From VAZQ01 sp035263865 (GTDB lineage: Bacteria; Pseudomonadota; Alphaproteobacteria; Rhizobiales; Xanthobacteraceae): 64,000 nt of DNA. Location of the stretch: the NCBI GenBank assembly GCA_035263865.1, contig DATFQX010000130.1, positions 19,609-83,608 of the forward strand, written 5' to 3'. Positions 17,395 through 26,665 of the stretch are shown here, one piece after another. Each line of letters starts with the position of its first letter. Position 1 is the first letter of the stretch. Below the pieces are notes generated by a model. It was not told the origin of the DNA and did not search any database. It saw nothing but the letters and a program-made list of their open reading frames with translations. The position numbers and the translations under genes were made by a program.

Positions 17395-18408
17395 ATGTCG
17401 CGGCCGTTCTCCCACCTGAGAGCGCACGAGCCCATGCGCAGGGCTCGGCGCTTGCTGCTCATTTTAGGCCTGCTCGCGCCGTTCCTGCTTTCGGGGTCGG
17501 CGGCGCTGGCACAGAGCTGGCCTCAGCGCACGGTTAAATTCCTGCTGCCGCTCGGTCCGGGTTCGGGAGTGGATATCGGCGCTCGACTGCTGGCGGATCG
17601 GCTGAGCGCACGCTGGGGCCAACCCGTGGTGGTGGAAAACCGCCCGGGGGGCGATGGGATCGTCGCGATCGGCGCCTTCGCCAGCGCTCATGACGATCAT
17701 TTGTTGCTTGTGACTCCCACCTCCTCATTTACCGCCCATCCTTATCTGCATGATAACTTGCCCTACAACCCAAGCGATCTCCTGCCTATCGCAAGGGTTT
17801 CCAACACCCTCATCACCATCGCGGCATACACTTCGCTGGAAGCCGGGTCGCTACAGCAACTCGTGGCTCAGGTGCGAGCGCAACCGGGCAAGCTCAACTG
17901 GGCGGGGGTCACCGGCGCGCTGGACTTCCTGCTTGCCGGATTTTTACAGCGCAACGGCCTGGCCATGACCAAGGTGCCCTATCGGAATCCGGTCGAGGCC
18001 GCCAACGATCTCGCCGAAGGGCGCGTACAGATGTATATGGCGGCACTCGCGATCGTAAGGCCTCAGCTTCAGACCGGAAAAATCAAGTTGCTGGCGGTCA
18101 CCAACAGCATTCGCGCGCCCGCCGCGCCCGACATTCCCACGGTCAAAGAGGCGGGTTACGGCGAGCTTACCTTCGATGGCCTCGTCGGCTTGTTCGGGCC
18201 GTCCGGTATGCCGAACGAGCTTCGCGAGCGCATCGCCGCTGATATTCGCTCGATCGTTGCAGCCGACCCGCTGATTGGGAAGCGCCTCGTCGCCACCGGA
18301 CAAATACTCAACATCAGCGGGCCCGCCGAGTTCGCGCGAGCAACCGAGGAACAACGCGACAAGGTTGCAACGATTGCTCATGAGCTCGGCATCAAGCCGA
18401 CGCATTGA
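17395..18408 (+). CDS. Bug/TctC family periplasmic solute receptor
   Basis: This 337-residue protein is an extracytoplasmic receptor for small carboxylates. A hydrophobic export signal ends ALAQSWPQRTVKF near residue 40, then the fold begins with the typical PLGPGSGVDIGARLLADRL stretch. The start at 17395 has AAGAGGA about ten bases upstream; an in-frame ATG at 17434 is an alternative nearer the signal core. It is separated by 164 bases from the lyase gene and by 12 from the SDR gene, so it belongs to the catabolic operon. It probably works with the tctAB pair transcribed away from this operon. Confidence 0.9.
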   Translation: MSRPFSHLRAHEPMRRARRLLLILGLLAPFLLSGSAALAQSWPQRTVKFLLPLGPGSGVDIGARLLADRLSARWGQPVVVENRPGGDGIVAIGAFASAHDDHLLLVTPTSSFTAHPYLHDNLPYNPSDLLPIARVSNTLITIAAYTSLEAGSLQQLVAQVRAQPGKLNWAGVTGALDFLLAGFLQRNGLAMTKVPYRNPVEAANDLAEGRVQMYMAALAIVRPQLQTGKIKLLAVTNSIRAPAAPDIPTVKEAGYGELTFDGLVGLFGPSGMPNELRERIAADIRSIVAADPLIGKRLVATGQILNISGPAEFARATEEQRDKVATIAHELGIKPTH

Positions 18409-18420
18409 CAAGGGGCAAGC

Positions 18421-19179
18421 ATGAAGATCGAGGGGAAAGTCATCGTCATCACGGGCGCCGCGCGTGGCATTGGCCAGGAATATGCCCGATATCTCGCAGG
18501 CCACGGCGCTCGGGTGGTGATCGCGGATATCAACGACTGCGCGCAGACGCTCAAGCTCCTGCAAGCAGAAAACCGTACGGCGATTACCGCTAAGCTGGAC
18601 GTGGCGAGCGCAGCATCGGCACTGGACATGGCGCGCACGGCGCTTGATGCGTTCGGACGAATTGACGCGCTCATCAACAACGCGGCGCTTTTCGGTGGGC
18701 TCAAGGGCGGCCGGTTCGATACTATCGCCGAGACCGAGTGGGACGCTGCAATGGCTGTCAACGTCAAAGGGATCTGGAACTGCTGCAAGGCGGTCGTCCC
18801 GGCCATGCGACAGGCCGGCGGCGGCAGCATCGTCAATGTCGCCTCGCTGGCAGCTACGTACGGAATGCCGTACGGCCTGCATTACACGACGTCCAAGGCC
18901 GCCGTTATCGGGCTCACTCGCGGGCTCGCCCGCGAACTCGGCCGCGACAACATCCGCGTCAATGCCCTCGCGCCGAGTGCGGTCTTGACCGAGGGGGCGC
19001 GCGAATTCTTCGCGGAAAAGGCGGAAAAGGCACTCGATACCATCAGGATGGGTCAGGCGATCGCGCGAAATCTTAACCCGTCCGATCTGCTCGGCGCCGT
19101 TCACTGGTTAGTTTCCGATTCAAGCCAGCTGGTCACAGGACAAACGATTGCGGTGGATGGCGGAACCGTCATGCATTGA
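18421..19179 (+). CDS. Short-chain dehydrogenase/reductase
   Basis: This 252-residue classical SDR has the cofactor motif TGAARGIG (from T11), the NNAA element and the catalytic Y155 and K159 in LHYTTSKAA. The C-terminal SQLVTGQTIAVDGG segment is standard. It is the last gene of the operon headed by the ligase and Rieske genes, 12 bases after the Bug receptor. A cis-dihydrodiol dehydrogenase role next to a Rieske oxygenase is a reasonable inference, although SDR substrate cannot be read from sequence. It is convergent with the following enoyl-CoA hydratase gene. Confidence 0.88.
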   Translation: MKIEGKVIVITGAARGIGQEYARYLAGHGARVVIADINDCAQTLKLLQAENRTAITAKLDVASAASALDMARTALDAFGRIDALINNAALFGGLKGGRFDTIAETEWDAAMAVNVKGIWNCCKAVVPAMRQAGGGSIVNVASLAATYGMPYGLHYTTSKAAVIGLTRGLARELGRDNIRVNALAPSAVLTEGAREFFAEKAEKALDTIRMGQAIARNLNPSDLLGAVHWLVSDSSQLVTGQTIAVDGGTVMH

Positions 19180-19243
19180 TCGGTTGGCGGCGATGCTCGC
19201 GCGATATAGTGCTGGCCGCCTTCGATCGTTCAGCAGCTCGCCT

Positions 19244-20050
19244 TCACGTGCGTCTCTGTGGAAATCTCGGCGCGCGCTTCTCGCGCAGCGCCGCCGCGCC
19301 TTCCGGCGCTTCGTGTCCGCTGAAGCCGAGGAATTCCATGCCGAGGGAGGCATCGAAGATCGGCCCGGCTGAGCGCAACCAATTGTTCAGCGCGTATTTT
19401 GTCCATGCAATCGCGTTGGGAGCGCCCTCCGCCAAGCGCACGGCAATCTCCAGTGCGCGGTCCTGCAGCTCCTCGTCGGGCACGGCGAGGGACACCAGAC
19501 CGATGCGCTCGGCTTGCGCACCCGAGAGGGTCTCGCACAGCAGCAGATGGTATTTGGCCTTCGCCATGCCGCACAGGAGAGGCCAGATGATTGCCGCATG
19601 ATCGCCGGCGGCGACGCCGAGCTTGGTATGGCCGTCGATGAGACGCGCCGATGCGCCGGCAATCGAAATGTCCGCGAGAACTGCCAATGCTAGCCCTGCA
19701 CCTACCGCCGCGCCGTTGATGGCCGAGACGACCGGCTTGTTGCAGTTGATCAGGTTGTAGACCATGTCGCGCGCTTCCTTCCACACGCGGATGCGGGTGT
19801 CGAAATCCGCAATCATGTCGTCGAGTAGGTCAAGATCTCCGCCGGCCGAAAACGCTTTGCCAGCGCCAGTGAGCACAACCGCATTGACATTCGCATCGGT
19901 ATCGATAGCGCGCCAAATTTCGGTCAGCTCCCGGTGCATCTTGCCGTCGACGGCATTGAGCTTCTCCGGCCTGTTCATGATCACCCGCAGCACCCGCGGG
20001 TGTGGACGATCGATTTGCAGGCGCGAAAAGCGGGCATAATTTTCGTTCAT
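19244..20050 (-). CDS. Enoyl-CoA hydratase/isomerase family protein
   Basis: This 268-residue crotonase-fold enzyme has the oxyanion-hole segments GKAFSAGGDLDLL and INGAAVGAGLALAVLADI. The start at 20050 (MNENYARF) is chosen over an in-frame ATG 24 bases upstream because GGGAGG lies just before it on the minus strand. It stands alone between the SDR and the DctP genes, transcribed against the first and away from the second. The family includes hydratases, isomerases, hydrolases and decarboxylases acting on acyl-CoA; the specific reaction is not assigned. Confidence 0.88.
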   Translation of the reverse strand: MNENYARFSRLQIDRPHPRVLRVIMNRPEKLNAVDGKMHRELTEIWRAIDTDANVNAVVLTGAGKAFSAGGDLDLLDDMIADFDTRIRVWKEARDMVYNLINCNKPVVSAINGAAVGAGLALAVLADISIAGASARLIDGHTKLGVAAGDHAAIIWPLLCGMAKAKYHLLLCETLSGAQAERIGLVSLAVPDEELQDRALEIAVRLAEGAPNAIAWTKYALNNWLRSAGPIFDASLGMEFLGFSGHEAPEGAAALREKRAPRFPQRRT

Positions 20051-20289
20051 CGATTCCTCCCAATGATTACCCATATGGCGCCCGTCGGGCTCTTAAGATC
20101 GCGGGGCGTGCTCGTGGGTGGCCGACGCACTTGCCGACAGCCATCTTGGGGGGCTTTTTTCGATCTCCTCAACGGGATTTCTTCCGGGATGCGCGCGCGC
20201 CGCCGTACCGGGGTGCCACGTCGATTGACGGACTTCGGCCGAAACCGGTACTCTCGGTTGCCGTCGGCACGCACCAACGGGCACGGGTC

Positions 20290-21279
20290 ATGTCCTTCAT
20301 TTTGCGCATGAATTTCTGGAAAGCGGCGGCGCTCTGCATGGCCGTCTCAGCGGCTATCTCTTTCGCCGACGCACGCGAGTTTCGCGTTGCCGATACGCAA
20401 TCTGAAGATTATCCCACCGTTCAGGCGCTCATGTTCATGGCACGACTCGTCGAGGAGGGCACCGGCGGCCGCCACCGCATTCGCGTGTTCCATTCACGCC
20501 AACTCGGCGAAGAGAAAGAGACGATCGAACAGACGCGGGTTGGCGCGATCGATCTCAATCGCACCAATGTCGCGCCGATCGGGTCGTTGATTCCGGCGGC
20601 AAACGTGCTCGCGCTGCCGTTTCTGTTTCGCTCGTTCGAGCACCTTCACAAGGTGCTCGATCATTCGATCGGCGACGAGATCCTGGCCGGCTCGCAGCGC
20701 CACGGTTTTGTCGGCTTGACTTTCTACGATTCGGGATCGCGGTCGATCTACAACAGCGTGAGGCCGATCCGCACGCTCGCGGACATGAAGGGGTTGCGAA
20801 TTCGGGTCCAGCAATCCGAGCTGATGGTCGCGATGATCAAGGCGCTTGGCACCGAACCTATAGAGCTCCCCTATGGGCAGGTATCGACAGGGCTCTCCAC
20901 CAGATTGATCGACGGCGCGGAAAACAACTGGCCTTCCTATGTCACGACCAACCACTACAAGCTCGCCCCCTACTATACCTTGACCGAGCATACGATGGGA
21001 CCCGAGGTGCTTGTTATGTCGCCGCGCGCGTGGGAAAGCCTGTCGGCGGAAGACCGGACCATTTTTCGCGATGCGGCGCGCAAGTCCAGCGCATACATGC
21101 GTGGCTTGTGGACCGGGTTGGAGGAGCGGTCGCGCGAGCAGGCGCGGGCAGCGGGAAACACGATCATCACCGAGTTCGACCGCACGCCGTTCGAGCAGGC
21201 AATGAACACGATCTATGCGGAGACGGTCACCGATCCCGGCTTGCGCCAATTGATCGAGCGCATTCGAAAGGTTCAATGA
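20290..21279 (+). CDS. TRAP-type periplasmic solute-binding protein (DctP family)
   Basis: This 329-residue protein has an export signal (to about FADAREF, residue 25) and the DctP fold with the conserved ligand-anchoring region GLRIRVQQSELMVAMIKALG and PYGQVSTGLSTRLIDGAENN. DctP proteins bind organic acids for TRAP transporters. No TRAP membrane subunit follows. Instead the stop overlaps the start of a membrane histidine kinase as ATGA. I infer that this receptor presents its ligand to the kinase, as reported for some DctP-linked sensors. An in-frame ATG at 20308 is an alternative start. Confidence 0.9.
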   Translation: MSFILRMNFWKAAALCMAVSAAISFADAREFRVADTQSEDYPTVQALMFMARLVEEGTGGRHRIRVFHSRQLGEEKETIEQTRVGAIDLNRTNVAPIGSLIPAANVLALPFLFRSFEHLHKVLDHSIGDEILAGSQRHGFVGLTFYDSGSRSIYNSVRPIRTLADMKGLRIRVQQSELMVAMIKALGTEPIELPYGQVSTGLSTRLIDGAENNWPSYVTTNHYKLAPYYTLTEHTMGPEVLVMSPRAWESLSAEDRTIFRDAARKSSAYMRGLWTGLEERSREQARAAGNTIITEFDRTPFEQAMNTIYAETVTDPGLRQLIERIRKVQ

Positions 21280-23324
21280 CTGTCGACTTGATTGCGCTGA
21301 AGGAGCAACAATCGGCGGCACGATCTGTGCGGCCGCGGCGAAGTCTTGACCAGGAGACGCAAAGCGTCGTGCGGGCGCTGCCGATCAGGTGGCGCCTGCT
21401 CTTGATTGCCGCACTCAACGCGACGGCCGCCATCATTCTGGCGGCGCTTATCTGGAACGGCGCCAATGTTCTCAGCCGCGCCTGGGACGACGTGCGCACG
21501 GTGCGCGAATCCGACAAGCTCCTAGTCTTGCTGGAAAGCGAAGCCAGCCGCCTACAAAACCTCATCCATCGCTACATCAACCAGCCGAGCCAAGAGGTCC
21601 TGACCGAAATTCTTGGACTGCATGGCGAGGTTCTAAGCACGCTTCGCAGCCGCGCTGCGGCAGATCCGGTTCTATCGGGATCCACCGACGAACTGCGCGC
21701 CGTCACCGAACGCTTTCTTCAGGGCTTTGGTGAGGTCCGCGCGCTCCAGACGACAATCGCGCACACCTACGAGAGCGACGTACTCAAGCCAGCGCGGGAA
21801 ATGGCAGGCCTTTACGCGATCATTGAGGGAGCGATCGGCACGCGCGATGCTTTGCTGCTGCCTTCGCTGGGAAAGTCGCGCGAGGCGTTCACCGCGAGCC
21901 TCGTTGCCGCCAATGCGTTTTATCTGTCACTGGCATCGGACGCCGCCGACGAGGCGCGCAAAAACATCACCACCGTCGAGCAGACAATCCCGGTGATGAT
22001 CGATCTTGCGGAAAATAACCTGCAGCGCACGGCACTGACCGCGCTGGCCCAGCGGGCCGCCGCCTTCGGCGACGGCCTGAAGACCCTGGCAGAGCAATTC
22101 TCGATGCGAACCAATCTGCTGAAGACCGCGATCGACGACAACCAGGCCGCCATGATCTCGGTGATCAATAAACTCTCCGCGCAGATGACGCTGCGCGAGC
22201 TGCAGGCGCAGGGAAGCTTCGACCACACTCTCGCCAATATCTACCAGAACGTCGCGCTCGTGGCGGTCATCTTTCTGACTTTGATCGTGGTTATCGGAGC
22301 TCTGATCGCCCGCAGCATCATATTACCGCTGAAGGAAATCATGGCCGCCATGCACGGCGTCGTGTCGGAGAGATACGACCAGGTCATTCAAGGAACGCAG
22401 GCCCGCGACGAAATCGGCGAGATGGCGCGTGCAGTAGCGGTGTTTCGCGAAAACGCCATTGCCAAGCGCAAAGCAGAGAACGAATTGCGCGCCTCGAGGG
22501 ATCGCGCGGAGCAGGCGCTCGAGGACCTGCGCGAGGCGCAGCAAAATCTGATTGCCGCGGAAAAGCTCGCGGCGCTCGGCGGCCTCGTGGCGGGAGTTGC
22601 ACATGAGGTGAATAATCCGATCGGCATCAGCCTCACCGTGGCCTCAAGTTTCGCGCGCAGGTGCGACGAATTCGCGCGAGAAGTCGAGTCAGGCCCGCTG
22701 CGCCGCTCGCGTCTCGACGAATTCCTCGAGGGCGGGCGCGATGCGGCCAACCAACTAGTCACCAACCTGCAGCGGGCGGGCGAACTTGTGCAATCGTTCA
22801 AGCAAGTGGCGGTCGACCGCAGCCACGCGGACCGGCGGCCCTTTGATCTGCGCGAATCGACGGACCAAATCGTCGCGAGCTTGCGTCCCTTGTTGAAGAA
22901 ATCGCAGATCACGTTGACCGTCGACGTGCCGCCCGCCATCAGCATGGACAGCTATCCGGGCTCTTATGGGCAGGTCTTGACCAACCTGTTCCTCAACAGC
23001 GTCATTCATGCCTTTCCCGACGGGCGCGCCGGAAGCGTCATCGTCGAGGCGAGGCAAGTGCGCGACGACGTCGACATCTTCGTGTCCGACGACGGAATCG
23101 GCATGAGCGACGAGATCCAGCGTCGCGCGTTCGATCCTTTCTTCACGACGCGCCGCAGCGAGGGCGGAACCGGGCTTGGCCTCCACATCATCTTCAATCT
23201 CGTCACGCAGCAGCTTGGCGGCCGATTGGCCTTCGAATCCCGGCTCGGCTGGGGGACGCGGTTTCGTATCACGCTGCCCCGCGTCGCGCCCGGCGAATCG
23301 CAGCCGGCGCAGGCCGCACAATGA
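21276..23324 (+). CDS. Membrane sensor histidine kinase
   Basis: This 682-residue kinase has a transmembrane segment at about 42-62, a long periplasmic helical region of about 260 residues, a second transmembrane segment near 326-348, a HAMP-type linker, a coiled-coil stretch, a dimerisation domain with the phospho-acceptor H443 in GVAHEVNNPIG, and a C-terminal ATPase domain with the DDGIGM and EGGTGLGLH motifs. The start overlaps the dctP stop. The helical sensor region suits contact with a periplasmic binding protein. It should act on the receiver proteins encoded immediately downstream. Confidence 0.93.
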   Translation: MTVDLIALKEQQSAARSVRPRRSLDQETQSVVRALPIRWRLLLIAALNATAAIILAALIWNGANVLSRAWDDVRTVRESDKLLVLLESEASRLQNLIHRYINQPSQEVLTEILGLHGEVLSTLRSRAAADPVLSGSTDELRAVTERFLQGFGEVRALQTTIAHTYESDVLKPAREMAGLYAIIEGAIGTRDALLLPSLGKSREAFTASLVAANAFYLSLASDAADEARKNITTVEQTIPVMIDLAENNLQRTALTALAQRAAAFGDGLKTLAEQFSMRTNLLKTAIDDNQAAMISVINKLSAQMTLRELQAQGSFDHTLANIYQNVALVAVIFLTLIVVIGALIARSIILPLKEIMAAMHGVVSERYDQVIQGTQARDEIGEMARAVAVFRENAIAKRKAENELRASRDRAEQALEDLREAQQNLIAAEKLAALGGLVAGVAHEVNNPIGISLTVASSFARRCDEFAREVESGPLRRSRLDEFLEGGRDAANQLVTNLQRAGELVQSFKQVAVDRSHADRRPFDLRESTDQIVASLRPLLKKSQITLTVDVPPAISMDSYPGSYGQVLTNLFLNSVIHAFPDGRAGSVIVEARQVRDDVDIFVSDDGIGMSDEIQRRAFDPFFTTRRSEGGTGLGLHIIFNLVTQQLGGRLAFESRLGWGTRFRITLPRVAPGESQPAQAAQ

Positions 23325-23336
23325 CGGACGAAGCGG

Positions 23337-25070
23337 ATGGCTGAGGACGACATCGTCCAATTGATCGAGGATCCGCGCGGCAAACCGGCCGAGCAAGGTC
23401 CGCGTTGGAAAGTGGCGGTGATCGACGATGAGCCGGCTGTCCACGATGGCACGCGTTTCGCGCTCAGCGACTACCGTCTTAACGGACAAGGTCTTGAAAT
23501 TTTATCGGCCTATTCGGCGGCCGAGGGCCGCGAGCTCATGCGCCGCCATCCCGACGTCGCCGTCGTCGTGCTCGATGTCATCATGGAGACCGATACCGCC
23601 GGACTCGGCCTGGTGGAATTCATTCGCAAAGACCTCAAGAACGAGACCGTGCGCATCATCCTTCGTACCGGCCAACCGGGCCAAGCGCCGGAGCGCCGTG
23701 TCATCGTCGATTACGACATCAACGACTACAAGGCCAAGACTGAGCTCACCGCCGACAAGCTGTTTACCTCCTTGACCGCGGCGCTGCGCAGTTACCAACA
23801 GCTGCAGCGCATGGTGGAAACCCGGCGCGGACTCGAAATTATCATCGAGGCGGCATCGACCTTGTTCGACTTCAAGTCGATGCAGCGGCTCGCGGAAGGC
23901 GTTCTCACTCAGATTGGCTCGTTGCTGAACGTCGACTGCGCCGGAATCCTAGTGCTGCGCGAAGCGCAAGACACTCGCGAGACCTTCTCGGTACTCGCGG
24001 GTTCGGGCTGCTATAGCCGTTTCATTGGCAGTGAGGTGTCGCAAATTCTCGACTACGACCTGCGACGGCTTGTTGCCGAGGCATTCGCCCGCCGGCACCA
24101 CGAGTTCTCGCCGCGTCGCTCGGTCCTCTACATCAGCACTATGAGCGGACGTGAGGTCGTAGTCGTGCTTGAAGCACCGCGTCAACTCTCCAGCACCGAT
24201 CGCACGCTCGTCGAGATCTTCTGCAGTCGCCTATCCATCGCCTTCGATAACGTCATCCTGTATGAGCAATTGCAAGGGGCGAACACGCGCCTCGAGGAGC
24301 GGGTTGCCGCGCGCACGCAAGAGTTGACGAACGCCAACCGTCGGCTCACCGCCCAGTGGGCACGACTGCGACAAGCGAACGCTTTCAAGAGCGAGATCCT
24401 CGGCACGGTCGCACACGACTTGAAAAATCCGCTCGGCGTGATCCTCGGCCGAACCGAAATATTGAAAGAGATGATCGCCGCAGCCGGTGCGCTCGATGAC
24501 AATGTCAAAGTACAGATCGCCTATATCCGCGACGCAGCCAACCGGCTCACCGAAATGGTCGACGATCTGGTAGCTGACGCGATGGCCGATGCCCTCGACA
24601 TCACCATCCGGCGCGAGCCTGTCGACATCTCGATCCTGGTGCAGGAAGTGGCGGAGGCGAACCGGCCGCTCGCCGCACGCAAGGAACAGACCATTACGGT
24701 CGCCGCGCCCCCCAACCATGCGGCCATGTGCGACGCCGATCGCATCCGCGAGGCGATCGACAACCTCGTAAGCAACGCCGTCAAGTACAGTCCGATCGGC
24801 GGAGCCATCGACCTGTTGGTTGACCAGGAGGACGGCGGTATACTGGTCCGAGTCAGCGACCAGGGGGCAGGCTTTTCGCCGGAGGACATTTCCCGACTGT
24901 TCGGCCGTTTCCAACGGCTTTCGGCGAAGCCCACTGCAGGGGAAACGTCGACCGGCCTCGGCCTTTCGATCGTCAAGCGTATCGTCGATCTGCATGGTGG
25001 GCGGATCGCGGTTGACAGCGCCGGCCCGGGAAAGGGCGCGACGTTCAAGATGATATTGCCCGTGGCATGA
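23337..25070 (+). CDS. Hybrid receiver - DUF3369/GAF-like - histidine kinase
   Basis: This 577-residue soluble protein begins with a receiver domain (phospho-acceptor D80 in VVLDVIMETD), continues with a region from about 170 to 310 resembling DUF3369/GAF-like sensory domains, then a coiled coil and a kinase core with H360 in VAHDLKNPLG and the ATPase motifs DQGAGFS and STGLGLS. No transmembrane segment is seen. Its position between a membrane kinase and a DNA-binding regulator suggests a phosphorelay or an integration point with a second, cytoplasmic signal. It starts 12 bases after the membrane kinase gene. Confidence 0.9.
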   Translation: MAEDDIVQLIEDPRGKPAEQGPRWKVAVIDDEPAVHDGTRFALSDYRLNGQGLEILSAYSAAEGRELMRRHPDVAVVVLDVIMETDTAGLGLVEFIRKDLKNETVRIILRTGQPGQAPERRVIVDYDINDYKAKTELTADKLFTSLTAALRSYQQLQRMVETRRGLEIIIEAASTLFDFKSMQRLAEGVLTQIGSLLNVDCAGILVLREAQDTRETFSVLAGSGCYSRFIGSEVSQILDYDLRRLVAEAFARRHHEFSPRRSVLYISTMSGREVVVVLEAPRQLSSTDRTLVEIFCSRLSIAFDNVILYEQLQGANTRLEERVAARTQELTNANRRLTAQWARLRQANAFKSEILGTVAHDLKNPLGVILGRTEILKEMIAAAGALDDNVKVQIAYIRDAANRLTEMVDDLVADAMADALDITIRREPVDISILVQEVAEANRPLAARKEQTITVAAPPNHAAMCDADRIREAIDNLVSNAVKYSPIGGAIDLLVDQEDGGILVRVSDQGAGFSPEDISRLFGRFQRLSAKPTAGETSTGLGLSIVKRIVDLHGGRIAVDSAGPGKGATFKMILPVA

Positions 25071-25816
25071 CCCAAGCGCAGCACATCATCGTAGTGGACG
25101 ACGAACAGCCCGCACGCGAGATGGTCGGGGACTATCTGCGCATGCACGGCTTCAGTGTCAGCTTGTGCGACGGCGGTGCCAGTCTGCGCAACACGATTGC
25201 GCAGCAGATGCCGGACCTCATCGTGCTCGATCTCAACATGCCGGAGGAGGACGGCCTGTCGATCATCCGCGATCTCAAGCGGCGCATCAGCGCGCCGATC
25301 ATCATGCTCACCGCAACCGCGAGCGCGATCGACCGCGTGGTCGGCCTCGAGCTCGGCGCAGACGATTACTTGGCCAAACCCTGCGAGCTGCGCGAACTCC
25401 TGGCGCGCATCCGCTCGGTGCTGCGCCGCAGCAGCGCCGTTCAGCCAGAAGCGCGGCCAGCGGTCGGTGCGCCGGCTGCGGCGCCCACCCCGCGGGTGCG
25501 ATTTGGCACCAAATGGCTCGACCACGACGCCCGGGCGCTGCGCGACGACGAGGGCAACGAGCATCCGCTCACGGCGTCGGAATATGGCCTGCTGAAGGTC
25601 TTCGCCGCCAATCCCAAGCGCGTGCTCTCGCGCGATCGCCTGCTGGAATTGGCCAATGCCCGTGACGCGGAGGCCTTCGACCGGGCCATCGATCTGCGAA
25701 TCATGCGCATCCGGCGGAAAATCGAGCCCGACCCGGCCCGACCTTCGGTCATCCGCACCGTGCGCGGCGGTGGCTACTTATTCTCCCCAACCGGCGAGGC
25801 ATCGCCACTGGACTGA
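25067..25816 (+). CDS. OmpR-family response regulator
   Basis: This 249-residue regulator has an N-terminal receiver with D55 in VLDLNMPEEDG and the conserved lysine in DDYLAKP, then an alanine/proline-rich linker, then a winged-helix DNA-binding domain (LTASEYGLLKVFA through TVRGGGYLF). Its ATG overlaps the stop of the hybrid kinase. It is the output of the dctP-kinase-hybrid operon. Obvious candidate targets are its own operon promoter in the 20051-20289 gap and transport or catabolic genes nearby; no binding site could be recognised. Confidence 0.94.
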   Translation: MTQAQHIIVVDDEQPAREMVGDYLRMHGFSVSLCDGGASLRNTIAQQMPDLIVLDLNMPEEDGLSIIRDLKRRISAPIIMLTATASAIDRVVGLELGADDYLAKPCELRELLARIRSVLRRSSAVQPEARPAVGAPAAAPTPRVRFGTKWLDHDARALRDDEGNEHPLTASEYGLLKVFAANPKRVLSRDRLLELANARDAEAFDRAIDLRIMRIRRKIEPDPARPSVIRTVRGGGYLFSPTGEASPLD

Positions 25817-25867
25817 GGCAAAATTGCCGCACCGGACGAAACACCGGCCGGTAGCTAATTACCTTTA

Positions 25868-25892
25868 TTTCGTCGTTAAGCTTGCGACGAAA
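25868..25892. promoter_or_regulatory. Inverted repeat TTTCGTCG/CGACGAAA upstream of the sigma factor gene
   Basis: Eight-base complementary arms (25868-25875 and 25885-25892) flank a nine-base loop in the 180-base gap between the response-regulator gene and the sigma factor gene. There is no following T tract, so an intrinsic terminator is less likely than an operator or an RNA stem in the leader. The gap is locally AT-rich compared with its surroundings. Confidence 0.35.
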
Positions 25893-25996
25893 CAATTCAT
25901 CCCCGCCACGAAACCACTTTTCCCCCCTGACGTAACATCGAAGCAACAGCCCTCTGCTAGTGAGATTGGTTAAGGGCTGACTAACAGGGGATCGTT

Positions 25997-26605
25997 ATGC
26001 AAAATCAGTATGTGCTGCGCGACATTGCGTCGCCGCACTTGAGGGGTTCTGCGCAAGAGACGTCGGACGAGGCGCTCATCGGCCTCATTGCCGACGGCGA
26101 CAAGCGCGCCATGCAAGTGCTCTACGCCCGGCATAATGTCAGGGTGTACCGGTTCATTCTCCGCCTGGCGGGAAACCAGTCGCTGGCCGAGGATCTCGTG
26201 AGCGAGGTCTTCCTCGACGTGTGGCGCCAGGCCGAGGCCTTCGAATCCAAATCCCAAGTCTCGACTTGGCTGCTCGCAATCGCCCGCTACAAATCGCTCT
26301 CGGCGTTGCGGCGCCGGACCGACGAGCACTTGGACGACCAGATGGCCGCGACGATCGAGGATACGGCCGACGATCCGGAGACCGTGGCCCACAAGAAGGA
26401 TCGCAGCACGATCGTACAGAAGTGTCTGCGGCAGCTTTCGCCTGCGCACCGCGAAGTCATCGACCTCGTGTACTACCACGAGAAATCGGTTGACGAAGTC
26501 GCGCAAATCGTCGGTGTGCCCGCAGCAACCGTGAAGACCCGCATGTTCTATGCCCGGAACAAAATGGCCGACCTCCTCAAACAGTCGGGAGTGAGCGCAC
26601 TCTGA
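25997..26605 (+). CDS. ECF-type RNA polymerase sigma factor
   Basis: This 202-residue protein has sigma region 2 (AEDLVSEVFLDVWRQAEAF, near residue 65) and region 4 (LSPAHREVIDLVYYHEKSV through AATVKTRMFYARNKM). It lacks regions 1 and 3, as expected for group 4 sigma factors. No anti-sigma factor is encoded next to it, which is unusual because most such genes are paired. It sits after the two-component operon behind an AT-rich leader. It may be controlled by that operon or at the transcriptional level; this is inference. A hairpin follows 61 bases after the stop. Confidence 0.92.
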   Translation: MQNQYVLRDIASPHLRGSAQETSDEALIGLIADGDKRAMQVLYARHNVRVYRFILRLAGNQSLAEDLVSEVFLDVWRQAEAFESKSQVSTWLLAIARYKSLSALRRRTDEHLDDQMAATIEDTADDPETVAHKKDRSTIVQKCLRQLSPAHREVIDLVYYHEKSVDEVAQIVGVPAATVKTRMFYARNKMADLLKQSGVSAL

Positions 26606-26665
26606 TCGCGGCGTCCGCGTCCCTTCGGACGATCGCTCTCATCTCAATGTCCATGATCAGGTTGG

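Noticed and set aside
20140..20165. GGGGGGCTTTTTT sequence that looks like an intrinsic terminator
   Set aside because: Only a four-base stem can be formed before the T run, and it lies in the leader of the dctP gene rather than after a gene end.
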